Source: Chrysochromulina parva (lineage: Eukaryota > Haptophyta > Prymnesiales > Chrysochromulinaceae). From it: DNA of 22,363 bases. How positions within the stretch are numbered: position 1 is the stretch's first letter; every line of letters starts with the position of its first letter. Position numbers and translations under genes: made by a program. Positions 15,346 to 22,363 of the stretch are shown in pieces. The DNA lies in assembly GCA_002887195.1 (NCBI GenBank), contig PJAB01000664.1, positions 1 to 22,363 on the forward strand. Reading direction: 5' to 3'. The notes beneath the pieces are model-generated. The model was not told the origin of the DNA and ran no database searches. It saw only the letters and a list, made by a program, of their open reading frames with translations.

Positions 15346-18300
15346 ATGCAATCGTACCCACCGTCATCGCCTCCACCGTCATCGCCTGAACCGTCCCCTC
15401 CTCCACCACCAAGCCCTTTCGTTCCGCCACCATCGCCTCCGTCGCCACCAGAGTCGCCTCCGGCGCTGCCGCGTCTCCCACCATGCCCACCGCCGCCGCC
15501 CTCGCCTCCGCCTTCGCCTCCTCCGCCTTCGCCACCACCGTCGCCTCCTCGACCTTCGCCTTCACCTCCTCCGCCGTCGCCATCGCCTCCTCCGCCTTCG
15601 CCTCCTCCGCCTTCGCCGCCGCCTTCGCCGCCGCCATCGCCGCCGCGGCCACTATCGCCTCGGCTGCCTCCGCCTCCACCCGCACGGCCTCCAAAGCCAC
15701 CGCCGCAACTGCCATCACCTCCGTCACAGCCTGCTGAACCGTCCCCTCCTCCACCACCAAGCCCGTTCGTTCCGCCACCATCACCTCCGTCGCCACCAGA
15801 GTCGCCTCCGGCGTCGCCACCGCCGTCATCGCCCCCACCCTCGCCTCCGCCTTCGCCTCCTCCGCCATCGCCGCCCCCTCCCTCTCCTCCGCCGCTGCCA
15901 CCGCCGTCGCCGCCGCCACCCTCGCAACCGCCGCTGCCGCCGCCACCCTCGCCACCGCCTCGGCCTCCTCCGTTGCCGCCGCCACCCTCGCCACCGCCGT
16001 CGCCGCCGCCACCCTCGCCACCGCCTCGGCCTCCTCCGTCGCCGCCGCCTCCCTTGCCGCCGCCGCCATCACCACCACCACCGAGTCCACCGCCCCCTTC
16101 ACCGCCGCCGCCGAGTCCGCCTCCCTCGCCACCCCCGAGCCCAGAACCATGGCCTCCTCCGCCTCCGCAACCATCTCAACCTCCGCCGGCACCGCCATCG
16201 CCGCCAGCGCCGCCGCATCGACCACCATGCCCACCGCCGCCGCCCTCGCCTCCGCCTTCGCCTCCTCCGCCTTCGCCACCACCGTCGCCTCCTCGACCTT
16301 CGCCTTCACCTCCTCCGCCTTCGCCATCGCCTCCTCCGCCATCGCCTCCTCCGCCTTCGCCGCCGCCATCGCCGCCTCAATTGCCGCCGCGGCCGCTATC
16401 GCCTCGGCGGCCTCCGCCTCCACCCGCACGGCCTCCAAAGCCACCGCCGCAACTGCCACCGCCACCGGCACTGCCTCCCGCGAGCCCCGGCGGCACGGTG
16501 GCGGCGCTGCTCGACGTCTCATTTCTGCTCGCCCTCTCCCTCGACGAGTTTGATGCGGCGGCGCGGCTCGCGCTGCGCACCAGCCTTGCTAGCTACGCTG
16601 GCCTCGCCGTCGATCGTGTGGCACTGATGCGCGTGCTGTCGGCCAGCGTGCGTGCTGACCTTCGCATGACCTACGCCACTCTTGCGCAGGCGAGCGCGGG
16701 GCGCACTCAACTCGTCCATGCGACGCCATCCGACATGACTCTCGCACTCGGCATCGGCGTTACGGGCGTCAGTGTCCAATCCGTCGTCCAGGCACTCGTG
16801 CGGGCGCCATCACCACCGCCGCCGTCGCCGCCGCCGTCGCCGCCGCCATCACCACCGCCGCCATCGCCGCCGCCGTCGCCGCCGCCATCACCGCCGCCGC
16901 CGCCGCCGCCGCCATCACCACCGCCGCCGTCGCCGCCGCCATCACCACCGCCGCCGTCGCCACCGCCGCCGTTGCCGCCATCACCACCGCCGCCGCCCTC
17001 TCCGCCAGCGCCGCCTCAGTCACCGCCCTTGCAACCACCGTCGCCTCGGCCTTTGCCGCCACCGCCGCCGCCGCCTCCGCCGCAGCCCTTGCCATTTCCT
17101 AATTTGGAGCCGTCCTTGCCGCCGCCGCCACCCTCGCCGCCGCCCTCGCCGCTCCCTCCGCAACGCCAGTCTTTCACGCTCGCGCTCGAGAACACGGCAC
17201 TATTGGGCGCCGTGCTGGGCGTGGGGCTCTTCCTCGTGCTCGCTTTCTGCTGCTTGGCGGGCTGGCTCCTCGTATCGCGACGAAGGGCAGCGAAGTCACG
17301 ATCCGCTGCCGCTTCGCCCCCCGACGCCCTCGAACGAATTGAGTTGCCCATGCACTCGTTGCAGCAGCAGCAGCACCCATCGACGCCGGCGCTGCGCCCG
17401 TCACCGAACATTCCTAGTTTGGATGGCTCGCTCCCGATGCCGCCGCCGGAGGTGCTGCATGCGCTCCTCGGAAGCCCCGAGATGAGCCCCGAGATACGTC
17501 GCTGGCTCCAGGCCACCTCTGCCGCCTCTGCCGCCTCGCCGATGCCGGCGTGGTCGACAGGTCAATTCGACCCCCCGCCGCCGCCGCCATCCTCGCGCTC
17601 GCGGCCGACGACACAATCCGCGTCTGTGAAGACGTATGGGCCGTCGCCATCCAAATTTGGGACGCTAAATGGGCCGTCGCCATCCAAATTTGGGACGCTA
17701 AATGGGCCGTCGCCATCCAAATTTGGGACGCTAAATGGGCCGTCGACATCCAAATCGGGCCCCGTCAAGTTCGTAGACTTGGCACATTGCCGCAGCTTCA
17801 AGCTTGATCGTGAGGTGGCGCAGGATGCCGCGGAGGCGCGGCGAGAAGCGATCTCGGGGCTTATCTCGCGGCGAGAAGCGATCTCGGGGCTTATCTCGGG
17901 GCGAGAAGCGATCCTCCGAGCGGCGGCCGACGGGTATGCTCTCGACAGCAGGCCGAGAGCCACGTCAGGCTGCCGTTACGCGCCCACCACGTCAGGCTGC
18001 CGTTACGCGCCCACCACGACGGGCTGCCGTTACGCGCCTCCGGCAGGCTCTCCTTCCTCGTGGCTGCCGGCCGGCTCACAAGCTTTCTGGGCACCCAACC
18101 CACCGCTGGAGACGCGTCCTCCGCCACGGCATGCATGCAAGTGCTCATCACGGCGCCAGCCGGCATCGCACGTGGAGACGCGTCCTCCGCCACGGCATCA
18201 GCACCAGCAACAGCACCAGCACCAGCAACAGCAACGGCACCAGCGACGACGACAATCTCCACTGCGATCAAGCCCCCCACGCAGCTCTCTGGAGCGCTCA

Positions 18301-19833
18301 CCATGGCGCGCTCCCCAATCAGGGACACTCATTGACCATCAGTGGCAATCAGTGGAGCGCTCAACCCAGCGCTCACAAGACATCGCAGCACTTGAAGTGC
18401 CGCATCATTCGCACCATCGTCGCCACCGCCGCCTCCAGAGCGAGCCTCCGACCGACGCCATGCCTTCAGGGACGCACCCGGCGTGTATCTCGGCGTGTAT
18501 CTCGGGGGACGAGATTCTGGCAGAGAGGACGCGCTCGTCACCCTTTGTCCGCGATGTGATCCCCGGGATACACGCCGAGATACACGCCGAGATACACGCA
18601 TCCCCTGTCCGCGATGGGATCCCCGGGAGCGGCAAGCATGGCAAGCACGGCAAGCACCGCCATCGGCGATCACGATCGCCCGCATCTCGGGTGGCAGCGC
18701 CGGCACGAGCAACTACGCCCTCGCCGGCACGAGCAGCTTTGTTCACACCTTTGTTCATGCCGGGATCGGCCGTGGCGGAGGCGACGCCGCCTCACAGCCC
18801 GCTCATTCACAGTCCACTCATTCACAGCCCACTCATTCACAGCCCACTCGTGCACGAAGGGTCGTCGAGCCGCTCGCCCTTCGTTCCGACGGCGGATCAA
18901 GCCAATGCGAAGCCATCCATTCCACAACCAGCATGCAAGTGCTCACCACGGCGCCAGCCGGCATCGCACGAGGAGCCACCACTACGACCAGTGTCAGCAG
19001 CTCAACCGCCGAGCGAAGTCATCTCTTCACACCTCGTGCCGACCCCAGCAGTGGCCCTTGTGGAAGTTGTGAAGGGTGTGAAGGATGCCGAGGCGCCCTT
19101 CACAACTCATACCTTCACACCTCACTCATCCCTTCACACAGAGGGCCACGAGGCGCCCTGGCTCCAAAGCGCCATGGTGAGCGCCACGGAGCCGTGTGAA
19201 CGTGAACACGAGGCACCCTCGCTCCAAAGCGCCGTGGTGAGCGCCAAGGAGCAGTGGCTCAACGGAAACATGGAGGCGGCGCGTAAGATCCTCTCCGAAT
19301 CCTTCCTTGCCAACCCAGCATGCCAGTGCTCACCACGGCGCCTCGCCGAATCCTTCCTTGCCAACCCGCACACCGTACATGTGGCCAGCACGCCCCCCAC
19401 CGGCGCCGTACAAGTGGGCAGCACGCGCGCGCCAAACGGCCCGCCACGCTCGGCTGTGCACGCAAGTGCTCTGCACGGCGCCCGCAGCCTCCGCGACGGC
19501 CCGCGACGCTCGGCTGTGCACTGTTCATTTCATTCGGATGTGCAACCATCTGGCACGCACGGCCGGACGCAGGAGCGGCGGACCGACCACCGGATCGACC
19601 TCGAGACCCTGCATGCAAGTGCTCACCACGACGCTCCACCTCCTCGCGAGGCGCAGCATGCAAGTACTCATCACGACGCTCCTCCTCCTCACGAGGCGCA
19701 GCATGCAAAGGCTCATCACGACTTGCCGATCTCGAAGGCGCATGATGGACGAATGAGCCAGCAACCGAAACAACCTCCGGAAAATGGACCTAGAACTTGG
19801 CGGCAGTTATTCGATGCTTGGCGGAAGGAATAG
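15346..19833 (+). CDS. giant proline-rich single-pass membrane protein with repeat-filled tail
   Basis: One open frame of 1495 residues. Residues 1-382 are SPPPPSPPP repeats like algal hydroxyproline-rich or pherophorin-like wall glycoproteins. Residues about 383-485 are a compact non-repetitive domain (GGTVAALLDVSFLLALSLDE, then LGIGVTGVSVQSVVQALV), reminiscent of SEA-like juxtamembrane domains, though I cannot prove it. A second proline-rich stretch (486-605) leads to a transmembrane helix at about 617-643 (LLGAVLGVGLFLVLAFCCLA), stopped by RRRAAK. The remaining 850 residues form a low-complexity cytoplasmic tail with many in-frame tandem repeats and family A insertions. No signal peptide follows ATG 15346, and a stop lies just upstream, so a 5' exon may be missing; introns inside the tail cannot be excluded. 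It is probably a cell-surface protein. Confidence 0.7.
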   Translation: MQSYPPSSPPPSSPEPSPPPPPSPFVPPPSPPSPPESPPALPRLPPCPPPPPSPPPSPPPPSPPPSPPRPSPSPPPPSPSPPPPSPPPPSPPPSPPPSPPRPLSPRLPPPPPARPPKPPPQLPSPPSQPAEPSPPPPPSPFVPPPSPPSPPESPPASPPPSSPPPSPPPSPPPPSPPPPSPPPLPPPSPPPPSQPPLPPPPSPPPRPPPLPPPPSPPPSPPPPSPPPRPPPSPPPPLPPPPSPPPPSPPPPSPPPPSPPPSPPPSPEPWPPPPPQPSQPPPAPPSPPAPPHRPPCPPPPPSPPPSPPPPSPPPSPPRPSPSPPPPSPSPPPPSPPPPSPPPSPPQLPPRPLSPRRPPPPPARPPKPPPQLPPPPALPPASPGGTVAALLDVSFLLALSLDEFDAAARLALRTSLASYAGLAVDRVALMRVLSASVRADLRMTYATLAQASAGRTQLVHATPSDMTLALGIGVTGVSVQSVVQALVRAPSPPPPSPPPSPPPSPPPPSPPPSPPPSPPPPPPPPSPPPPSPPPSPPPPSPPPPLPPSPPPPPSPPAPPQSPPLQPPSPRPLPPPPPPPPPQPLPFPNLEPSLPPPPPSPPPSPLPPQRQSFTLALENTALLGAVLGVGLFLVLAFCCLAGWLLVSRRRAAKSRSAAASPPDALERIELPMHSLQQQQHPSTPALRPSPNIPSLDGSLPMPPPEVLHALLGSPEMSPEIRRWLQATSAASAASPMPAWSTGQFDPPPPPPSSRSRPTTQSASVKTYGPSPSKFGTLNGPSPSKFGTLNGPSPSKFGTLNGPSTSKSGPVKFVDLAHCRSFKLDREVAQDAAEARREAISGLISRREAISGLISGREAILRAAADGYALDSRPRATSGCRYAPTTSGCRYAPTTTGCRYAPPAGSPSSWLPAGSQAFWAPNPPLETRPPPRHACKCSSRRQPASHVETRPPPRHQHQQQHQHQQQQRHQRRRQSPLRSSPPRSSLERSPWRAPQSGTLIDHQWQSVERSTQRSQDIAALEVPHHSHHRRHRRLQSEPPTDAMPSGTHPACISACISGDEILAERTRSSPFVRDVIPGIHAEIHAEIHASPVRDGIPGSGKHGKHGKHRHRRSRSPASRVAAPARATTPSPARAALFTPLFMPGSAVAEATPPHSPLIHSPLIHSPLIHSPLVHEGSSSRSPFVPTADQANAKPSIPQPACKCSPRRQPASHEEPPLRPVSAAQPPSEVISSHLVPTPAVALVEVVKGVKDAEAPFTTHTFTPHSSLHTEGHEAPWLQSAMVSATEPCEREHEAPSLQSAVVSAKEQWLNGNMEAARKILSESFLANPACQCSPRRLAESFLANPHTVHVASTPPTGAVQVGSTRAPNGPPRSAVHASALHGARSLRDGPRRSAVHCSFHSDVQPSGTHGRTQERRTDHRIDLETLHASAHHDAPPPREAQHASTHHDAPPPHEAQHAKAHHDLPISKAHDGRMSQQPKQPPENGPRTWRQLFDAWRKE
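15478..16462 (+). repeat. internal long duplication in the first proline-rich region
   Basis: About 230 bp at 15478-15710, starting CCACCATGCCCACCGCCGCC, recur at 16225-16462. A second pair is 15390-15460 and 15738-15810, with the shared GAACCGTCCCCTCCTCCACC start. The duplications go beyond simple SPPPP repetition because the interrupting words (RPSPSPPPP, ARPPKPPPQLP) are repeated in order. Confidence 0.75.
17638..17760 (+). repeat. 33-bp tandem repeat, about 3.6 copies (GPSPSKFGTLN)
   Basis: Units start at 17638, 17671, 17704 and 17737. The first three are nearly identical and the last diverges (GPSTSKSGPVK). All lie in frame in the cytoplasmic tail of the proline-rich protein. Confidence 0.95.
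17841..17912 (+). repeat. 30-bp tandem repeat (RREAISGLIS)
   Basis: GCGAGAAGCGATCTCGGGGC starts at 17841, 17871 and 17901 (the last truncated), in frame. Confidence 0.9.
17961..18039 (+). repeat. 27-bp tandem repeat (TSGCRYAPT)
   Basis: CACGTCAGGCTGCCGTTACG starts at 17961, 17988 and, with CACGACGGGC, 18015. It is in frame and introduces regularly spaced Cys and Tyr residues. Confidence 0.9.
18107..18198 (+). mobile_element. exonic family A insertion with 26-bp flanking repeats
   Basis: TGGAGACGCGTCCTCCGCCA (26 nt in all) at 18107-18132 is repeated exactly at 18173-18198. The 40 nt between them (18133-18172) begin GCATGCAAGTGCTCATCACG, the family A core. The period is 66, so the protein frame is kept. 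There is no GT donor or CCCCACAG end. Confidence 0.85.
18481..18599 (+). repeat. inverted pair of GATACACGCC arrays (family C)
   Basis: 18481-18506 reads GCGTGTATCTCGGCGTGTAT; its reverse complement recurs at 18573-18599. The second array is flanked by direct repeats around GTCCGCGATG(T/G)GATCCCCG (near 18547-18567 and 18604-18628). Everything is in frame. Confidence 0.75.
18801..18853 (+). repeat. 15-bp tandem repeat (HSPLI)
   Basis: CACAGCCC(G/A)CTCATT-type units repeat about four times with a 15-bp period, in frame (HSPLIHSPLIHSPLIHSPLV). Confidence 0.85.
18931..18970 (+). mobile_element. exonic family A core, second copy
   Basis: These 40 nt differ by only one base from the insertion at 18133-18172. 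The flanks AGCCATCCATTCCACAACCA and AGCCACCACTACGACCAG look like a decayed direct repeat. Confidence 0.8.
19149..19252 (+). repeat. 60-bp-period duplication (APWLQSAMVSA)
   Basis: CGAGGCGCCCTGGCTCCAAA at 19149 and CGAGGCACCCTCGCTCCAAA at 19209 begin two roughly 42-bp copies, separated by a GTGTGAACGTGAACAC insert. It is in frame. Confidence 0.85.
19295..19367 (+). mobile_element. exonic family A insertion with 22-bp flanking repeats
   Basis: CCGAATCCTTCCTTGCCAAC(CC) at 19295-19316 is repeated exactly at 19346-19367. The 29 nt between are AGCATGCCAGTGCTCACCAC and CGG..TCG, a shortened family A core. The period is 51 nt, so the frame is kept. Confidence 0.85.
19436..19520 (+). mobile_element. 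exonic family A-like insertion with 25-bp flanking repeats
   Basis: ACGGCCCGCCACGCTCGGCT(GTGCA) at 19436-19460 and 19496-19520 differ at one base. The 35 nt between include GCAAGTGCTCTGCACGGCGC, related to family A. The period is 60 nt, so the frame is kept. Confidence 0.8.
19611..19732 (+). repeat. three tandem 45-bp units built on the family A core
   Basis: GCATGCAAGTGCTCACCACG, GCATGCAAGTACTCATCACG and GCATGCAAAGGCTCATCACG start at 19611, 19656 and 19701. Each encodes HA(S/K)xHHDAPPPxEAQ-like sequence at the C-terminal end of the proline-rich protein. Confidence 0.9.
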
Positions 19834-20180
19834 TACCGAGCGCTAGCGGCTAGCGCGGGAGGCTCTTAGGCGGCTGTGCACGCCGCGGTTAAATCGAGAA
19901 AGGGTTTAGGCGCGCTCCGCCCCGACATCGTCGCATCCGAGCCCGGCGGTCACGATTACGCGCCCCGGCGGGGCCTTGCGTGTTCAGGATTTAGGCTATT
20001 TAGGCGCCGGCGTTTTTGTTTCAAGCGCTAGCTCACTCTCTCCTAAGTAAGGCCGACCAGACACACCCGTCGCGTACAGGCCGACACCCCGCCGCCCAAC
20101 GCGGGCGCGACCACTCGTGAGCATGCTCGCCGCGGGCCTCGTCTCGTGTGGCTCTCGTGTGGCCGACACACTGCGCGCAC
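19834..20180. other. convergent intergenic region with a short palindrome
   Basis: No gene is recognised. GCGCTAGC-g-GCTAGCGC (19840-19856) directly follows the stop of the proline-rich gene. Confidence 0.5.
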
Positions 20181-20999
20181 TCAAAAGTTGGCCATCACCA
20201 TCTCGTCCGCCAGTCCAGCCTCCTTCGCCAACGCCTTGACGCCCTCAAACATGCCCTTCATGCCGCACACCAGGATCGCGCTCCTTTTGGGGACGCCGAT
20301 CTCCTTTGCAATCTCCTGCACGTAGCCGGTCGCCCCCTTCCAACTCGTGCCCTCCGGCTTGGAAATGACGGGCGTGACGCTCACGCCGAGCTTCTCCCAC
20401 GCGGCGAACTTGTCTTGGTACGCCATCATGTCGAGCGTGCGCGCGCCATAGTACAGCCTCACCTCCTTGCCCGCGAGCATGCCCGACTCGATTGTCGATC
20501 GGATAGGCGAGATGCCCGAGCCGGCTGCGAACAGGAGCACTGAGTCCACCTGGTCGAGAACCGGCGCGATCTTGAAGCCCGACCCCATGACCTGCGACAT
20601 CTCGAGTTTGAGGCCTGCGCTGCCGCTGGTGAGCCAGCCGGTTCCGGGCGACCAATTGGAAGGCGGCTGTTCTTTGATCAGGAACTCGAACGCACCGTCA
20701 GCACCAGGAGCTGACGCGATGGCAAAGATGCCCGCCTTCTCGGCGCCGGGCTCGCGGAGCTGAAGATACTGGCCTGGAATAGTGTAGCCGCTTGCTGTGT
20801 CCTTGGGCGGCATGATGGTGATCGCCTTCAGTCCTTTAGCGGCGTCCTTGATGCTCACCACATCGTTCGGCGTCCAAATCGGGTCGGGACCCCAGCCGCA
20901 GCGAATCGTGCTGATGCGAGATGTGTGCGACAGACGCGGCGGTACGCTGTGTAGGTGCAGGCTCAGAGGCAGCGCAGCGACGAGGAGAAGGGAGGTCAT
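20181..20999 (-). CDS. plastid-type FAD/NAD(P)-binding oxidoreductase
   Basis: One open frame of 272 residues starts with ATG at 20999. The N-terminus MTSLLLVAALPLSLHLHS is a signal peptide, followed by a Ser/Arg-rich stretch (PPRLSHTSRIS); I read the two as a bipartite plastid-targeting leader. The body is a ferredoxin-NADP reductase-like fold: FAD-binding PGQYLQL (75-81), nucleotide-binding LLFAAGSGISPIRS (155-168), and CGMKGM (245-250), the usual CGxxxM motif. It lacks a [2Fe-2S] domain. It resembles the plant chloroplast oxidoreductase family typified by Arabidopsis At1g15140 and kiwifruit pKIWI502, whose substrate is not settled. Electron transfer between NAD(P)H and an unknown partner in the plastid is the likely role. 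Confidence 0.85.
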   Translation of the reverse strand: MTSLLLVAALPLSLHLHSVPPRLSHTSRISTIRCGWGPDPIWTPNDVVSIKDAAKGLKAITIMPPKDTASGYTIPGQYLQLREPGAEKAGIFAIASAPGADGAFEFLIKEQPPSNWSPGTGWLTSGSAGLKLEMSQVMGSGFKIAPVLDQVDSVLLFAAGSGISPIRSTIESGMLAGKEVRLYYGARTLDMMAYQDKFAAWEKLGVSVTPVISKPEGTSWKGATGYVQEIAKEIGVPKRSAILVCGMKGMFEGVKALAKEAGLADEMVMANF

Positions 21000-21663
21000 C
21001 GCGTGGGTCGATCTCGAAACTAAGTGTCGTTACGGGTAAACATGTTCACACTGAAGGGAGACACGTTCACACAAGCGTTCACACCACGGTGGGGAAAAGG
21101 GGGGGGCTATCGTTTTGGGGTGGGTTTCCTATCAGATACCTGAAGGATACATGTAGCCTGAGTGTATCCTGATGTATCTGAAATGTATCTCCGTTATCTC
21201 CGTTGGACAGCGGATTGCCTCCCGGAAGCTCAAAAACTTCGCGTGGTTGAGGGCGAGGGCGGGGGTGGTGAGGGTGGCGGCGGCGGCGAGGGCGGCGAGG
21301 GCGGATGTGCCGGAGGGAGGGACGGGCGCAAGTCAAGACTGTGCCAGCTAAGCCGGCGATGGTCTTTGGCCAGAAGCAGACCGGTGTCATCAAAGACGTA
21401 GACATTGGGCCACTGAGCGGGGAGTCGGGATTGAGGTGTCTCCAACTCAAAGTATAGAACATCAAAAGCAGGGCGTCCCATAGGGCGATGGGAACTTTCG
21501 AAGTTTCATGCACAAATCGTGGCACGGCACGTACTCCGAACTGCTGGCACTATATAGATCGAGGCACAGCAGAGCACAGATAAGAGTCAAAACACGCTCG
21601 CCCTCAACTACAGGATGTGCGTGCAGAAAAACATGCACCAATCTTGGGGAAATACTACTCTTA
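21000..21663. other. 664-bp intergenic region with hairpin and GGTGAGGGC repeats
   Basis: GTTCACAC occurs four times at 21040-21100, upstream of the oxidoreductase. A 48-nt hairpin lies at 21133-21180 and a GAGGGCGGnGG-type run at 21246-21306. A minus-strand open frame (MGRPAFDVLYFELETP, 21481 downwards) is not low-complexity and could be a gene fragment, but I recognise no family. Confidence 0.5.
21133..21180. other. imperfect hairpin
   Basis: CAGATAC (21133-21139) pairs with GTATCTG (21174-21180), and AGGATACA (21144-21151) with TGTATCCT (21163-21170), leaving an 11-nt loop and a small internal bulge. No matching RNA family is known to me. Confidence 0.6.
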
Positions 21664-22363
21664 TCACGAAAATATGTTTGTGTCGCGACCTTCACTTTGG
21701 TCAGCAACGCGGCTGAGCACTGCCGCCTTTGCCGCCGCCTTTTGCTTCAGCGTATCGTCGTTCCAGATCAGGCACTGCTGGCCAAAGTGAAGGAAACGTT
21801 CCTTGCTGCCGACGCTCACGAACTCGATCGAGCCGTCGCGCGCTTTCTCCTTGGTCATCTCGCAGTGCACGAGATACTCGTCCTTGCACTGGTCCTTGAG
21901 CATCTTACGTAGCTGCTTGTACGCCCGGCCCGTCGCCGCCTTGACGGCCTTGGTCGTGGACGGCGAGGCCGAGGACGACGTGCTGCTTGCATCGTCTCCG
22001 AGGGCGCTCTCGCCGATCAAAATGCTTTCCAAATACACCCTCTCAAACATCTTGACCGCCTCGACCTCCGCCTTTGACACCGCCTGAGACGGCAGTCCCT
22101 TAACCGACCCCAGCGGCAGCCCCGCAACGCAGCCTGCTGCGGCGGTCATCTTGACGATCCGAAGGCCGGCCGAGATGATCTTGCGGTTCTCGATCAGCCA
22201 CTTCTTGGGCATTTCCAGCTTGTAGCCGTCGCCCTGAGGGCCACAGCGCACCGCGCAGCCGGTCACCGGGTCGAGGAAGACGAGGCGGTACTTGTCCTTC
22301 AGAAACTCCCTCTTGACGAGCTGCATGAGCTTCGAACTCGATGCCTCCATCGGCAGGAGCACG
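21664..22363 (-). CDS. uncharacterised protein, 3' part only
   Basis: The open frame enters from the right edge and ends with a stop at 21664, giving at least 233 residues. I do not recognise the family with confidence. A segment KDKYRLVFLDPVTGCAVRCG ... GYKLEMPKKWLIENRKIISA is followed by a small-residue region AAAGCVAGLPLG. From memory this style ('Y.L.FLDPVT....GY.l.mPkkWl') occurs near the C-termini of some large protist multidomain signalling proteins. A Ser/Ala/Thr linker (GDDASSTSSSASPSTT) follows, and then a Lys-rich C-terminal segment with FLHFGQQCLIWND. The start, earlier exons and total size lie outside the window. Confidence 0.6.
   Translation of the reverse strand, partial: VLLPMEASSSKLMQLVKREFLKDKYRLVFLDPVTGCAVRCGPQGDGYKLEMPKKWLIENRKIISAGLRIVKMTAAAGCVAGLPLGSVKGLPSQAVSKAEVEAVKMFERVYLESILIGESALGDDASSTSSSASPSTTKAVKAATGRAYKQLRKMLKDQCKDEYLVHCEMTKEKARDGSIEFVSVGSKERFLHFGQQCLIWNDDTLKQKAAAKAAVLSRVADQSEGRDTNIFS

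Noticed and set aside
15125..16522. Long alanine/valine/glutamate-rich open frame on the minus strand
   Set aside because: It is the antisense of the CCTCCG/CCGCCG proline codon repeats; composition alone keeps it open and it has no domain.
18107..18198. The exonic family A segment as a spliced GT-AG intron
   Set aside because: No suitable GT donor/AG acceptor pair lies at equivalent positions of the two repeats, the frame stays open, and the period is a multiple of three.
17638..19732. Regularly spaced repeats as a CRISPR array
   Set aside because: The repeats are tandem or nested, in a coding frame, without unique uniform spacers or cas genes, and the genome is eukaryotic.
21079..21525. 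Minus-strand open frame of 148 codons
   Set aside because: It passes through a GC-repeat (arginine/proline) stretch and shows no family signature; a neighbouring frame looks equally plausible.

Overview
The window looks like a piece of the nuclear genome of a GC-rich unicellular alga with a complex (secondary) plastid. A haptophyte-like organism is my best guess and a pelagophyte or similar stramenopile is an alternative; this is inference. The basis is short GT-AG introns, cytosolic ribosomal protein eL20, a GRIP-domain golgin, a eukaryotic-type prolyl-tRNA synthetase, a probable selenoprotein read through an in-frame TGA, huge SPPPP-rich surface-type proteins, and plastid-type proteins whose N-termini look like bipartite signal/transit sequences. 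No bacterial operon signals, CRISPR arrays, tRNAs or rRNAs were found.

Layout (strand): Rieske-ferrochelatase-CAB fusion (-) 549-2681, eL20 (+) 3003-3946, CPA2-type cation/H+ antiporter (-) 4384-6042, a truncated copy of a selenoprotein promoter and 5' end (+) 6264-6602, an orphan 360-aa gene (-) 6572-7654, a SelM/Sep15-like selenoprotein (+) 7906-8532, a MAPEG protein (-) 8713-9498, a GRIP golgin (+) 9650-11865, an editing-domain prolyl-tRNA synthetase (-) 12726-15071, a proline-rich single-pass membrane protein (+) 15346-19833, a plastid-type FAD/NAD(P) oxidoreductase (-) 20181-20999, and the 3' end of an unidentified gene (-) 21664-22363. Nearly every gene alternates strand, giving divergent promoter pairs (gaps of 150-320 bp) and convergent 3' ends.

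The most unusual system is a set of introns and insertions that look like recently mobile 'introners'. In three genes (ferrochelatase, golgin, prolyl-tRNA synthetase) introns are flanked by direct duplications of 22-38 bp of the neighbouring exon. They share two recurring sequence families: A, with core GCATGCAAGTGCTCA and a CCCCACAG 3' end, and B, with TTGATTGC repeats ending in a ...CCTCATCAG-type 3' splice site. The core of family A also occurs several times inside the open reading frame of the proline-rich gene. There it is again flanked by direct repeats, but every insertion-plus-duplication is a multiple of three and lacks the 3' splice-site part, so it appears to be kept as protein sequence. 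One family thus seems to produce both introns and coding insertions.

Other highlights are a Rieske + ferrochelatase + light-harvesting-motif fusion whose two classical ferrochelatase catalytic residues are replaced, and a membrane-anchored SelM-like selenoprotein with a CPAU motif and a nearby partial duplicate of its promoter and first codons.
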